This document shows, one piece after another, positions 11,975 through 23,530 of a DNA stretch of 64,000 nt. The notes below the pieces were generated by a model. It worked only from the letters and a program-made list of their open reading frames with translations. It made no database searches and was not told where the DNA came from. Made by a program: the position numbers and the translations under genes. Source of the DNA: Phoronis australis (lineage: Eukaryota; Phoronida; Phoronidae); assembly GCA_002633005.1 (NCBI GenBank), contig NMRA01000160.1:502277-566276 (forward strand). Reading direction: 5' to 3'. Numbering within the stretch: the first letter of the stretch is position 1; each line of letters opens with the position of its first letter.

Positions 11975-12911
11975 GTTTGTCTATGCATTTTTAATCAGAT
12001 TTTTAGTTCACTTTTGAATTCTACTTCTTGCCTGAGATAAGTTTTAAGAATGAAACTGAGGTACAAAACTGTCTCTTCTTTACTGCATGAAATGTAAGAA
12101 TCCGAGTCTGCTCAAACTGCATGAAATTTAAGAATACGAATGTCGATAAAGAAACAACAATAAATAAACTCCACCTTTCGGGCATCAAAGGGTACAAGAG
12201 ACAAGGCGGAGGTCAAGGTAGTGCAGGCTACAGGAATACAAATTAGGTACAAGATATGTTGAATACACAGTTCCACTTACACTTAACAACCATGAGATTG
12301 GGACAATTACTATATGCACTGACAACTAATGCAGGTCTGATTGCCACCAATGGGATGGACTTTCAAGTAAGACTGCTAAGTGTAAATGGAATGTCGTGTT
12401 CCACAAAACATGTCTAAATGGAATTTGCTGTCCCAATACTTCAAATTACCCATCAAGAAACAAGCATGAATACAAGGTGAACGCGGCCGTGACAATCAAC
12501 CCAGCATAAATTGGTATTACTCACATCAATGACATCCCAATTTTATAAAACATCTTAGGTATGAAAAGTTCATCTTTTCGTATTTTATACGGTTTTACTC
12601 AGTTTTTATCATCGTTATACATTGTTATCTTCAAATCCATGGGATGGAACTCTTTGTTCCGGTGTTTTGATTGAATTAGGGATCCTAATTAGACATGATA
12701 AAATAACGAAACTGAATGGAGTTGACTGATTAATTCAACAGGGAGATTCACCTTTATTTCGTCGATTTTAACTTGGCCTAATTAGCGATACATGGATATT
12801 TAATGTCTTTTTGGTATTAATTCATATCTTATTATCGTTCAACGTATGAAATGTGTGGCTCACCTTTGTTCCATTTAATGTATGGTTATAATGCAAGTAT
12901 TCGTCATTCAG

Positions 12912-12990
12912 GGAGTGGGGCAAGAAATACTTCAGCCTGAGAACGGGCTGCCAATAATGGAGCAGACACCAACAACGGAAAGTACTGATG
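12912..12990 (+). CDS. ccdc73: ccdc73-like coding exon
   Basis: The acceptor is ttcgtcattcag and the donor GATG|gtaagt, both strong. It is 79 bp, entering in phase 0 and leaving one base. The peptide GVGQEILQPENGLPIMEQ then TPTTESTD is polar and unstructured, as expected for a C-terminal tail. Confidence 0.6.
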
Positions 12991-15900
12991 GTAAGTATGC
13001 AAGGCTAGACATCGTTGGCTTCTTATTTAGCATAACAGCAAGCAGGTCAGTCTGTGGTTCTGTCTTTTTCGGCGTTAAAGACCATCAGTACGTCCAATCT
13101 ACTTATTTTCTGCCTATTGAATGTTTTGTAACCTGTCGAAAATAATCTGTGAAACGTTGCCCTAGCCGAAAGACGTATTGATGCACGGGAACAATTCACT
13201 GCAAATTAACACACAACGTGGGATATGCTGTTTACGTATTCAGTACATTTATTAGTTTTTCATGAACTGAAAAGCCTCGAAAGAATTCCCGACTCCGTGC
13301 GGGTTTCCGTCGGGTAATACGAGTTTGTTCCTCAACACCTTCCTTGTACGGGCAAAATAGATCATAAAACGACACGTGACCCCGCCACGTGTGTTATTAG
13401 TGTTAGCTTTTTTTCGGAGGTATAAAACAAAGCCCGGGTTTGGTTTTGAAGTAGTAAGGGAAAGCAGGTTTTCTTGGAAACTGAATTTGTTGAGTAGGAT
13501 GAGAGTGTGACTCATGATATATGCTGCGCGTCAATTGGAGACCACGCGCTGTCGTTTTTAGTGCACTATGGTGGGCTCTTATAGCCTGAACTGTAGGCGC
13601 TTAGTTAGAAATTCTCAAAAGTTTAGTAGAGCTGTAAGTCCATAGGCAGCGAAGCACCGAAAAAGTGGGGGACTATAGCCTCCCAGCCCCCTATGATGGC
13701 TGCCCATGTTAGTGCTTATTATGAAACACTTCAACGGTAAGGAGTGGGCGCATGCGTGAACATACATGTAGTCGTTAAACCCGAATCTTTACGGTAATAA
13801 GATTATGAAAGACTGTAACAGTAAGAAATGTTATAATACGATTTTGCGAGGCAAACTCCATGGGGATGACTTTGTGGCTATCGTTAACACATACACTGTA
13901 TCCTCTTTAGCCACCCCGAATAATTTTGTATTTAATTGCCTGTTTCAGCCGGAACGCTACATGTAAATGTTGTTTCTATTCCTGTCTAAAAAAATTATGG
14001 CGTGGCCGGAGAGCGCAGAATAGGCGTGATGTATGAGAAGAATAAAAAGTTCGCTATTCACAATTTCACGTCTACCCGTTTAGCTGCAATAACTGCCTAC
14101 GGGCATAGAACAACGGGCCTAGGGAACGTCGACCCGGGGAAACATTGGAACAGGGAAATATCAGTTCTTCATTACACCGGTCCCCGGGAGGAATATCGCA
14201 AAGCATCGGGTTTTTTATAACCGCTGGAAATCTATGTTTATTGTCAAATAAGCCGTTGGGACCCGGCGCTTAACAAAACCAAGCCGGTGTACTCTTTAGT
14301 TAGGACTCGACCATTGCTGTTCTCTTTTGATGTGCAGCTTTGGAGTGATTCACACACGCCTGCACTTTACATTGACAACAACATGTCCGTGACAGACGAC
14401 TCGTATGTCGCGCACCTGTAGTCCCAAAAACAAGTAAATGGCTCGAGAATTTCTTAGCCACTCAAAACTACTCTGCTGAAAGTAAAGACGTTGTCGCTTG
14501 GCTATTAATAGGGTTTTCATCTTCACGTTTGCTGTCTTTTGCGATAAAAAACGAGACGCACATTTCCAAGTAGCTATCGTCTGCCTGGACCGCTTGCGCG
14601 CTAACAGAGGGTCCGGCCAGTGTTGCAGTGCGATATCAGGGATATTGTCGTGGATGTTTGATAATAAAAAAATCTTTCATGAACCACAAATTTAGCTAAG
14701 CTGAACGTTTAAGAATGAGGAACACCTATGTTTTGTGACGTTTCATCACGACTTTATGCCGTGGTCCAAAACTTTCTTCAGCGCATCCGTCCGAAAATTT
14801 ACAAAAGGAGCCAAAAATATTTAGCCAATGAAACGCGTCAAAGTTCGATTCTGCAATATCCCATGTTCGCGCGTCATGCTTACAAGTCATCGGGAGGACT
14901 GTTCTCTGTTAGTGTTCTTTTGAACTTGATTTTGCTATAACTAAATAACGGTGGGATTCACAGGAATTGCTTTACATTTGCCAGGTATCTACCGAGAAGT
15001 GTAAGAACTCAGCTCGCAAACGTTGGAAATTCCAGGTCGCATTCTGCGACTTGATATGAGCTGGCCAAAATCTGAACTCGCATTTACAACTTTCAGATCT
15101 CAAATGCGACCTGCAGCTCATTATGTCAAGGGCTAAACTATATGGATACGCAGTTAAACGCTTCTTATATACGAAAACTATCAAACGGTAATAATTTACG
15201 AACTGACTTTGTAGTTTTCATTTGGAGAAAATTCCCTCTGTTCCAAAAGAGAGTGTCTTATCAAACAATTCGTGCATTACCTATATTTAAAAAGGTTCTC
15301 TGTAAAACAAAGTGTGCAAAATGTGCCGAATTCTACACCTGTTTGCCACAAAACGCAAAGACGTACTTCGCAACTCAGACAGTGAAAAGTGCCCCACTTC
15401 AAAGTGTAAAATCGGATTTAATGCAAAAAGGGCATTTTGTGATTATTTTTGTTTAAGATTGGCATATTAGCGTTGACCAGTGGATGTAAAAGATCAGACT
15501 GATGTGTGTGTGATTTTATTATAAAGACTTCAAGTTAATGTTGACTGAGGCGGTGACCCAAAAACTATGTATTCTTTTTATTGATTTTTTGGCAAAAGCC
15601 TAAAATCACTTTTGAAAAGCTCCTGATGTTTCCAATTATTAACTAATTAATTGAGTCAATCTCTCGCTGAGTGTTAAAGAATTTCGGTCAATCTCGGCTA
15701 GGCTGTGGCATAATTATACAAGAATTGCTTTTTTTACCAAATCGCTTTGAAAACCTGATAACTTTGAATAGCTTTTTGGGAGGGGAGTTGGATAATTATT
15801 ACCTGAGCACCTTGTTGCTCAACATCATGCATGAGCTTTAAAAGTTACATGTCGAGAAAAGTTAGACACGTAACCCGACTGTAAATAACTTGCGATTGAG

Positions 15901-17624
15901 GCGCTACCTGAGGGCAAGTGGCCTTAGATTTCAAAACAACAGAAAAGCTTAGTACTCACTTAAGAAAATCGATTTGTGTCGTGAATGCGGATCTGCATTT
16001 TATGAATGCTTCGTTGTCGCCGATTAAATCAATTTGAAGCAAAAATATATTGTAATGTTCATGACTGCACCGACTAAAAACAGGAGTGTTTTAGACAATT
16101 TATTTTTCGTGTAGGGACACCCTTTCTGTGAGAGACACTTTAGTTAAAAGGACGGATCTTTTAAAATGGTCTGGGTGAAGTTTGACGAATTCCGAACACA
16201 AAGGCTGGATATCAAAGAAGAAATACTAGACGAAAGATACAAAAATTCCCTACAGAAATCCAAAGAATATCTACATGTCCCTTTAAATGCGTGTGATCCT
16301 AATATGTAACACTTGATTGAGAACAAGAACATTATTTCGAATATAGGCGTGTGTGTGAGTGCGTGAGACAGTTATGTGGCATGCGGTACGACAGCTAGGC
16401 GGAGGCGAGGAATTCACACCTTGTCTGACCAGGAAACATCGGCCTGCTGGTACGGAAATAATATTGTCATGGCTTCGGAGATCGTGTAGTGTGTGATTGT
16501 CACCTGTGAAATCCAGTGATTATTTTTGGGCAAAATAATGCAACATTTCTGTCGTCACTATTATCAGTTGTTCTTCTATTGTGGTCTCTATCCCGCAACC
16601 GTCTTTGACTAATTTAGTTATCGATTCCCATGAAGGAGAATAACATTGCTAGTCATACAGTGTATGTTTAGAAAACCCATTGTACTTGTTCGGCTGCATT
16701 AAGCTACCACTGCTGCACATACACAGGTACATACATACACAGGTACATTTAGGCCCAGGGGGAGAGTACAGATCGACCAAGTCATGCGTCCAAAGGTCTG
16801 TATAGGAGCGAAAAAGCTCGACCTTCAAGTAAACTGCGGGGATGCGCTTCTCAGTCCCGAAAACAAAGAAACACAATTAGCGTTTAACCATATCTTATCT
16901 ATTCAAGTCTCTGGCAATTGGGGGAAGGCTTTTTTCTTTTTATTTCAGGGCATCAGGAACTTCAGCATTTTTTGCGCCTGGGGGACCAGAATTTTATAGT
17001 ACGAAATTTTAAGGTGAATTTATGGTGCTGTACCTGTAAAATGGCTGGCATAGTTGAGGGTGATGGAGTTTCACTTTTAATAAATTGCCAACAAGAACAT
17101 CGCTAAATGCAGGATATTAATTTAGGATGTCTCTCGAGTGACGGAACTCCTGTTCGTTCACTCTGTAGGTACAGAAGGTGGGCTGTTATCTCGGCATAAT
17201 TTTATTACCGTTTTCTTTATCGGTTACAGGGGCTAGTGCTCAGGCACACCCCTGTCTTCTCGTAGTTGTGTTTTACCGCATAGTCAGACGCTCTCATTAG
17301 CATTCTTTTCTCGTGAACATAATTTTCACCCTACTTATATTTCTTTTTTACCCCTCTGCAATATTTTTCTTTTGCGAATCTTGACAAATTTAAATATTTA
17401 GGTCTTATTTCCCCCAGTGTTGATTTCAAAATGCACACAGATCACTTTGATCACAAAGGAATTGTGGAAGAAAGTGGGTGTCCTTAAGCACATTAGGAAT
17501 TATTTCTGAACGTTTACATCCGTAAGACACCCTACCACACCATTCAGTATTCAGACCCATGAATATCGTGTACTGGTTTGTGACCACACCAGAGAAACAC
17601 TCACGCTGAACAAAAAGCAGGTAG

Positions 17625-18027
17625 CCCAGGGATCTGTTTCATGAAAAGAGACTTAAGACAGAATTTGGTCTTACGCTTCCACTTCACTGGGGCGGATCCA
17701 AGATTTTGAGTTGGGGGGCAGGGCAGAGTATTAGCCATGATTTTGCCCGTCAGACATTCGCACCCCCGAACTGCCAGGAGAATTTTAGGGGGGCATGGCC
17801 AACTCGCCCCCCACCCTCCCTAAATCCGCCACTGCTTCACAATTGCAGAATAAAGGTTTAGCCAACTGTAAAGGCATCACGCTCAATAACTAGCAGTTAT
17901 GTGTATATTCTCGGGCTTTGCACTTTTCCTTAGGTGAGATTGAATTATTCTCCATAAATAGTTGAGTGGAATGTAAGACCAAATGTCTTCCTCAAGTCTT
18001 TAGTTATTTTTCATGGAACAAAGCCCA
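17625..18027. mobile_element. Long terminal-inverted-repeat element, interrupted
   Basis: The left end (ctgtttcatgaaaagagac ... tttggtcttac ... ttccact) matches the reverse complement of the right end (ttccatgaaaaataact ... tttggtcttac ... ttccact) over about 60 bp. There is no open frame, so it is MITE-like. A separate 148 bp element sits inside it. A third diverged copy of the terminal sequence is at about 18095-18160. Confidence 0.65.
17687..17834 (-). mobile_element. CGG-type MITE inserted in the larger element
   Basis: It runs from ctggggcggatccaag to ctaaatccgccactg, the reverse orientation of the copies at 10135 and 32359. It is flanked on both sides by the five bases cttca (17682-17686 and 17835-17839), a clean target-site duplication. 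Confidence 0.75.
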
Positions 18028-18334
18028 CATGTAGAAGAGAAGCGGCAAAGGCTATTCTGGGTGTAGTGATGTGCACTCTGGTTATTGACCGGGGGTCTCT
18101 TTCATGAAAAGTAAGACGATTTAACAATCGATTCAGAAATTTGGTCTTCCTCTCCACTGAGCTATTTTTGAAAATTAATTAAATCTAAAAATTGCTCTCC
18201 TGTCATTTACGAGTGTTTTTGAAAATAATTAGAGTCATTCTTTATCAGATATGCTTTCTTTTATTTATTTACGTGTGTCTGTTGAGAGCGTCTCGCGTGA
18301 TCGTATTTCGTTGCCGCGACTTCTACCGATAACT

Positions 18335-18435
18335 TCGACGAAGCTTCGCTTTGACTGTTACCACTACACCGAAATTTCGGTGAGTACCGAAGCTTCGCTT
18401 TTAAATCCTGCTATTTTAAGCGAAGTTTCGCTTGC
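18335..18435. repeat. Cluster of short palindromes
   Basis: Within 100 bp there are two copies of cgaagcttcg, one ccgaaatttcgg and one near-perfect aagcgaagtttcgctt. All are variants of the same cgaa...ttcg theme. The function is unknown. Confidence 0.5.
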
Positions 18436-19179
18436 AGATTAACTTAGAGTTAACCTTTCCCACTTACCGAAACTTCTAACGGGAAAGCACCTTGTGAAAG
18501 TACATTCTCTGACTGGTATTTACCGAGTTAATTTATTTTAATTATTTCTAGGCTGTGATATGTTTATAATTACACTACTGATTCTTTATTCAGTGATTTT
18601 GAAGTGGGAACCTATGATCAAACTTTTCACTAAGTCTTGAGTCACGTTTCATAAAACAGACTCCTATACTCCAAACTGGTGCTAACGGCAGTAGAACAAT
18701 GAAGCACGATATTATCTGTTGGTTTGCTGCATGCTCAGCTGTGTCAATGGTTTGGCTACATTTTATCGTAGCCACACATTGAGTGATTGCCTACGTAGAC
18801 AATCCTACCCTATCCAATGATGCGACTAAAATTGTATTTTTGAAGGAGGTTATAACTGAGACAGGCTGGTAACAATACATTTGCAAGTGCTGGTACAAGG
18901 AATTCTTACTACTATCTCATTCTATGAATGCATTCAAAAATCTATTATTTAACAGTGTCTGTGATTCAATTTTTGTCTTTTGCTAAATCGTGATTCATTG
19001 TAAATATAGCCATTATTTATTTCCTCTTGTCACATATTTACAACATGTCTTCTAATCTATTGTTATTAGGAAGTTCAATACCTGTTCTAATTTTCCGTAT
19101 CATATTGTACAGTAGTATTGTATTAGATCGTGAGAGCCATCTAGGAAAGCGTTGTAACTGAAAAAGGCAACCTTCGTTT

Positions 19180-20125
19180 TAAGTATTACTACAAAGTTTC
19201 GGTTCGCCCCTATCGAGCGCGTCGACAATTTTAAGTACTTGGGTCTTATTTTAGACCCCAATCTTATAATTAACATGCACATACATTACATCACAAAGAA
19301 ATTGTCAAGGAAAATCGGCGTACTTAAACGTCTATGTAAATTTCTTAATGTCAGCAGCCTTAAGACACTTTACCATTCTATACAGTCCCATATTGATTAT
19401 TGCCTTACCGGTTTGGGGACTACACACTTGTAAACAAAGCCTAGGTAATCCAAAATAGAACCGTCAGGGCTATGTCGGGTACTAGAATTAGGGGCACCGA
19501 GACCCGGGTCGACGACTTGTACTCCAAGTTTGGTTTTATGAAAGTAAACCAAGGAAGTATCTCTCTGTCTGTTGTATGTACAGATGTGTCAATGGCTTAG
19601 CTCCAACATATCTCAGCCGCAAATGTAGTAGCAGTCAAGCTGTATACTCTACACGTTCTTCCGTTGCTGGCAGTGTTTCATTTAAAAAATCGAAACATAC
19701 CGGCAAGACATCTTTCATTTATGGTGCTGCTGCAATATGAAACTCTTAGCCCATAAATGAGCCCAATATTCAATTAAGGCTTTCAACTTTAATATACAAA
19801 GTGGCTGTAATTTATTTGCCCGTTCTTACACGTATACCTGTCTTAATTATGTCATATTCATCACTGTAAATATTCTCACTATTTATTATCATCTTTTAAT
19901 TTAATTTCATGTCTGTTAGTCTAATTTCATCATCCTTCGTCATTTATTTTTTTATTATCTGAATTCTCAACCTGTTTTAATTGTTGCTTTGTTACCTGTA
20001 TTTAATTATTGTTTTGCTACTTTATTGTATTGCATTGTACTCAGTTACGTTTTGTTGTTGAGGGCCTTCTTAGAAAGCAGTGCAGACACCCTCATTTTAA
20101 ATATTACAATAAATTAATAAAAGAT
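19180..20125 (+). mobile_element. Degraded non-LTR retrotransposon, reverse transcriptase C-terminal part
   Basis: Around 19226 the frame reads FKYLGLILDP, followed by KLSRKIGVLKRLC and LYHSIQSHIDYC, the pattern just after the catalytic core of CR1/L2-type reverse transcriptases. The frame breaks near 19431; beyond it, other frames still give relics such as NRTVRAMSGTR. An AT-rich tail with aataaat ends near 20125. There is no 5' end, endonuclease or catalytic box, so this is a dead 5'-truncated copy. Confidence 0.65.
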
Positions 20126-20952
20126 AAACGCAAGCGCATTTTATTCTTATGAACAACCATTTTTTCTTACGGAAAGGTGCTGGTCAGTTAGTTTAGTGGT
20201 CGTGAGAAAAGGAAGCTGTCATGGAGAACGCCTGGAGAGCGTTCCGTAGACCAAGATTTTTTGTCGGAAAAGCGAAATCTTGCAAGACCGCAAAATCACG
20301 CGATTGTTTCGCAAGTATGCTTAGGCTTACAAGCCTATCCTAGAAAAATGACAGCCACTGAAGTGACTAGTCAGTGAAGAGTCGGTTGAGATGTTTCTGT
20401 TACGTAAGTGAAAATTTCAACGCTATCGTCTTGCGGTCTGCGGAAAGCAACGGTTCGCAACCCCGTTCTATTCATGTGAGGGAAGAATATGGCTATCCTG
20501 TTCTCCTTCCTCGCGTTTTTCTGCCTCAAGTGACGTGTTTTGGTGACAGTTTGCTCCCGAGCACATCCTGCGCGTCACGAGGTGATGACAAGTTAGGAGT
20601 CGCTTCATCTCCTTCGTTATGACCGGCTGATGGGTGATTATTGGTAATTATAATGTCCTTTACTTTAATTGTCCCTTCATGTTAAAACAATTTTCTGTCA
20701 ATTTTGATCTTCATTTTTTCATTGATCATTTGCCAGTTTAATTCCTTTTTGTGCTTTGCAAAGGCTTTTTATTTGAAGTAACGTAATATGCAGAATTGAG
20801 CAACAATTTATCATATTCATTGCGCCACATCTTAAATGTCAATTGTCATATAGTGCTTGATTTTACTTTATTTCTGTTTCTGTTGACGAAGGATGTTATT
20901 ATATCCGAAAATTTCAGTTGATCCATTCTTGTTGTTTTATCCTATTCTGCAG

Positions 20953-21062
20953 AATTGAAACAAGGTAACAGTGATTTGTCCACGTTACACGGACATACTA
21001 GTTATTTGAAAGAACACAACATTTGTAAAGGGGAAAAAAGTTTTTCTTGTATCGCACAATGA
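20953..21062 (+). CDS. ccdc73: Candidate terminal exon of ccdc73-like gene
   Basis: It is preceded by a very strong acceptor (pyrimidine tract, then ctattctgcag). With the one base carried from the exon ending at 12990, the frame is open for 36 residues (ELKQGNSDLSTLHGHTSYLK, then EHNICKGEKSF and a few more) before TGA at 21060. A possible donor 12 bases in (CAAG|gtaaca) would make it a micro-exon instead. No transcript evidence. Confidence 0.4.
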
Positions 21063-22659
21063 GTGCAATTGTAAAGTGTAGATTACTAGATAATCAACCG
21101 GTGTTGGTAGCGGATTTGTGTACTAAGTACAGACATGTTCATCTTACATTTATGTGTACGTGCTGAGTTGGTAATCGCTGTCTCTATACATGTACGTGTT
21201 GTGAATTATCAACTAGTTTAATTGGTTTTAACTTAACTATCTAAGCATTTTTATAACCTCTTGTCAACACGCGATAGCTCTTTAATTTTGACAAAGCAAA
21301 TTTATTTTTCTGCCAAATCGTGTCGCTTTTCTCCATCCACATGGTATTAGTACCGAATTAGGACCGAATACGCAATTTCTTTTGTATTCGCAAAATTGTC
21401 AGTCCGTTTTATATCGTTTTCCTCATCCACAAGAATCAGCAAGACGCCAGCGTTTTCTAGGTGCACACGAGTGCTGTGAAAATGACGTTTAAAATAACAC
21501 CCTTTCGAAAAGTTTCGTTTGAGTTTTAAATGGATACCTTAGATCGTAGGGCTTCTCAAGTGTATGGGGCCTAAGCTTTTTCTGCTTCAACTACGTCTGT
21601 CATACAAGTTCACGTGAACATGAAACATTTCTACAATGCCTGTCACATACTCTTGTTTTTCTACCGGTTAACAGTGGGTAACCTAGAAATTCTCAAATCC
21701 TCTCTGAAAGCCGCGTTTATTCTCCAGCAACGTTACCATAATTACTTAGACTTTTCCCTGAGAGTAGTATTCTCCAGCAATCAAGTGATTTGGGGTTAAT
21801 TACCCCAAAGGTCACCACATTACATGAGGGTATTAACCGCATGGTTTGGTGTTATAGGGCTCTGAGGTCAATTGAAGGGGCCCCAAGGACACCACCTCGG
21901 CGTTAGATGTTCTTTCGAGATTCACCGTGGTGTTACCCCCAACGTCGGAAAATAGGACAAGTCAAGGGAAGTGCGAGGAAAACACTATAGGGGTTATGTA
22001 GTTCATCACAGCTGAAGCGTGAAGTACTGAAAGAACATCCAAGATAATTTAAGATGCGGATCCAATCTAAAATTGACCCGATCTCCACGTAATGAAGACG
22101 CTGTCGACAAAAAGTCGTCCCGTGATCAAGTATGTCGTGAAGCCTGATTGACGTGTTGGTTGCAACGTATTTTCCATCTCGGTTGTATTATTAACGAAGT
22201 TAAGGCAATGCAGGGCCTTAGCAACGAGTCGCTGTATTTAGCCAAATATTTATAAAACTGTAGATGTTAACTCAGTTAAAGTTTGTATTTCCTGAAAGTG
22301 GAAAGCCTCAGTGTAGGATTTTATTTTTGACTTGTAAATTTTCAAGATGGCATCTCAAAAACGTTGTTACACTTCTCTAAAATATCATTTTCGTTTAATG
22401 CAACTTTCGATTTTTTTCACGAAAATCATATTAAGAATAGGCCTACTAATGTACTTGTATACTGTATTGTTTATTGTGTCGTGTGAATTGTAAATACCCA
22501 TGCTAGAGAAAATAAAAATACTTAGCCGAAAAAAAACAAAAAAAAGAATAGGCCTACTATTTTTATAACCCCTCGTGTAAAATAAAAACAAGACGTTTTA
22601 AAAACAATTCCTGATACTGTATTTTAGTGCAGTTCGTAAAGCATATAGTATATGACAGT

Positions 22660-22745
22660 TTCACATGCTTCTGGTTTTCAATTTCTGATATTTGACGTTC
22701 CGAAGTTAGCTAAATTTCCAGTGCATTTTCTAGGGTCCTACGTAG
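22660..22745 (-). repeat. Dispersed repeat, copy 2 of 4
   Basis: In reverse complement it reads taggaccctagaaaatg, then aaatttagctaacttcgga, matching the family core at 4555-4695. Confidence 0.55.
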
Positions 22746-23162
22746 CGATAAGTGTCCAGCTGTTACAGCAACTGGACAATATCACGGAACTTCGGTTTCG
22801 TTTTCTCTAAAGATGCTTTCTCGATACCTTAATATGAAAATTATCTCTTGTTTCCCAACTACGGGCGCGTTTCGGTATCCTGGGCCTACCGCGATCATGG
22901 GTAAATCTCACGAGAGTATTGTGTGCCGTTATTTATGCAAGTTTAATATGGGTGAACGAAGGACCCAATGTCAGCCGAGAGATTGAAAACGACTAAAAGT
23001 TAATTTAAGGGAGTGTCAGCCCAATTTCCCAAGAAGCCACAAAGAAGTGGTTGTATTATGACATTAATTTCTAAAAAATGATTATTTTTTATTTCAAATT
23101 ACAGATTACTGAATTTAGTTTGATTTTTTAGATTAGTTTTTATTTTTGGTGGTGCACCACCG

Positions 23163-23530
23163 CTTTAAAAGGATACTAAACACTTTTGATGATTTAAGCC
23201 AATCCTCGTTCTGTCACCTGTTAATGCATCATTGGCGTCAGTCTTAAAGGATAAAAGCAGGAATCAGCTAAAAACTCACACTCCAAATGTCAGAGATTGG
23301 ATATTATGATTCTTGGTGGGTGGTCTTTCCCCACATTTGCCATGTCGCTAATAGCGTAGGTCACGCTTACTCTTTTGGCAGACTTTGAAAAGAGTTTTCA
23401 AAATGTCCTCCAAACTTTTGAGGGTTGTATGGGGTTATAGAAAATTATTTTGTTTCAGAGAATTGGATATATGAGTCGTTTTTAATATCTGTTAATAGGC
23501 CAAAACAGGAAATGGTATCCTTTTAAATGG
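23163..23530. mobile_element. MITE-like element with TTTAAAAGGATAC ends
   Basis: The left end tttaaaaggatac is inverted at the right end as gtatccttttaaa, about 365 bp apart, with no coding frame between. TTAA-like sequence at both ends could be a target-site duplication, but this cannot be separated from the repeat itself. Confidence 0.45.

Larger units (their letters stand above)
12991..20952 (+). other. Long intron or intergenic DNA
   Basis: About 8 kb. Supported contents are the nested elements at 17625-18027, a palindrome cluster at 18335-18435 and a LINE fragment at 19180-20125. The open frames here (for example 13252-13515 on the - strand and 15142-15456 on the +) lack recognisable domains or splice support and are left out. 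Confidence 0.4.
248..21062 (+). other. ccdc73: Multi-exon coiled-coil gene, probable CCDC73 orthologue (gene span)
   Basis: A chain of short exons on the + strand joins in consistent phase and encodes a mostly alpha-helical, charged coiled coil. The identification rests on the order of residues across exons 2051-9807, which parallels the N-terminal third of vertebrate CCDC73 as I remember it: a block with LVETMDELK near the start, then LEKEVKNLKEAVQSLQ, then a K-DEIE-KY block, then NKSL followed by a run ending in EIDTLK. CCDC73 is a little-studied coiled-coil protein; no biochemical role is inferred. The first exon, the exon at 10783 and the last exon are predictions from splice signals and phase. 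The human protein has a much longer C-terminal tail, so either this one is shorter or further exons were missed between 13 and 40 kb. Another coiled-coil family cannot be excluded without a database search. Confidence 0.55.
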
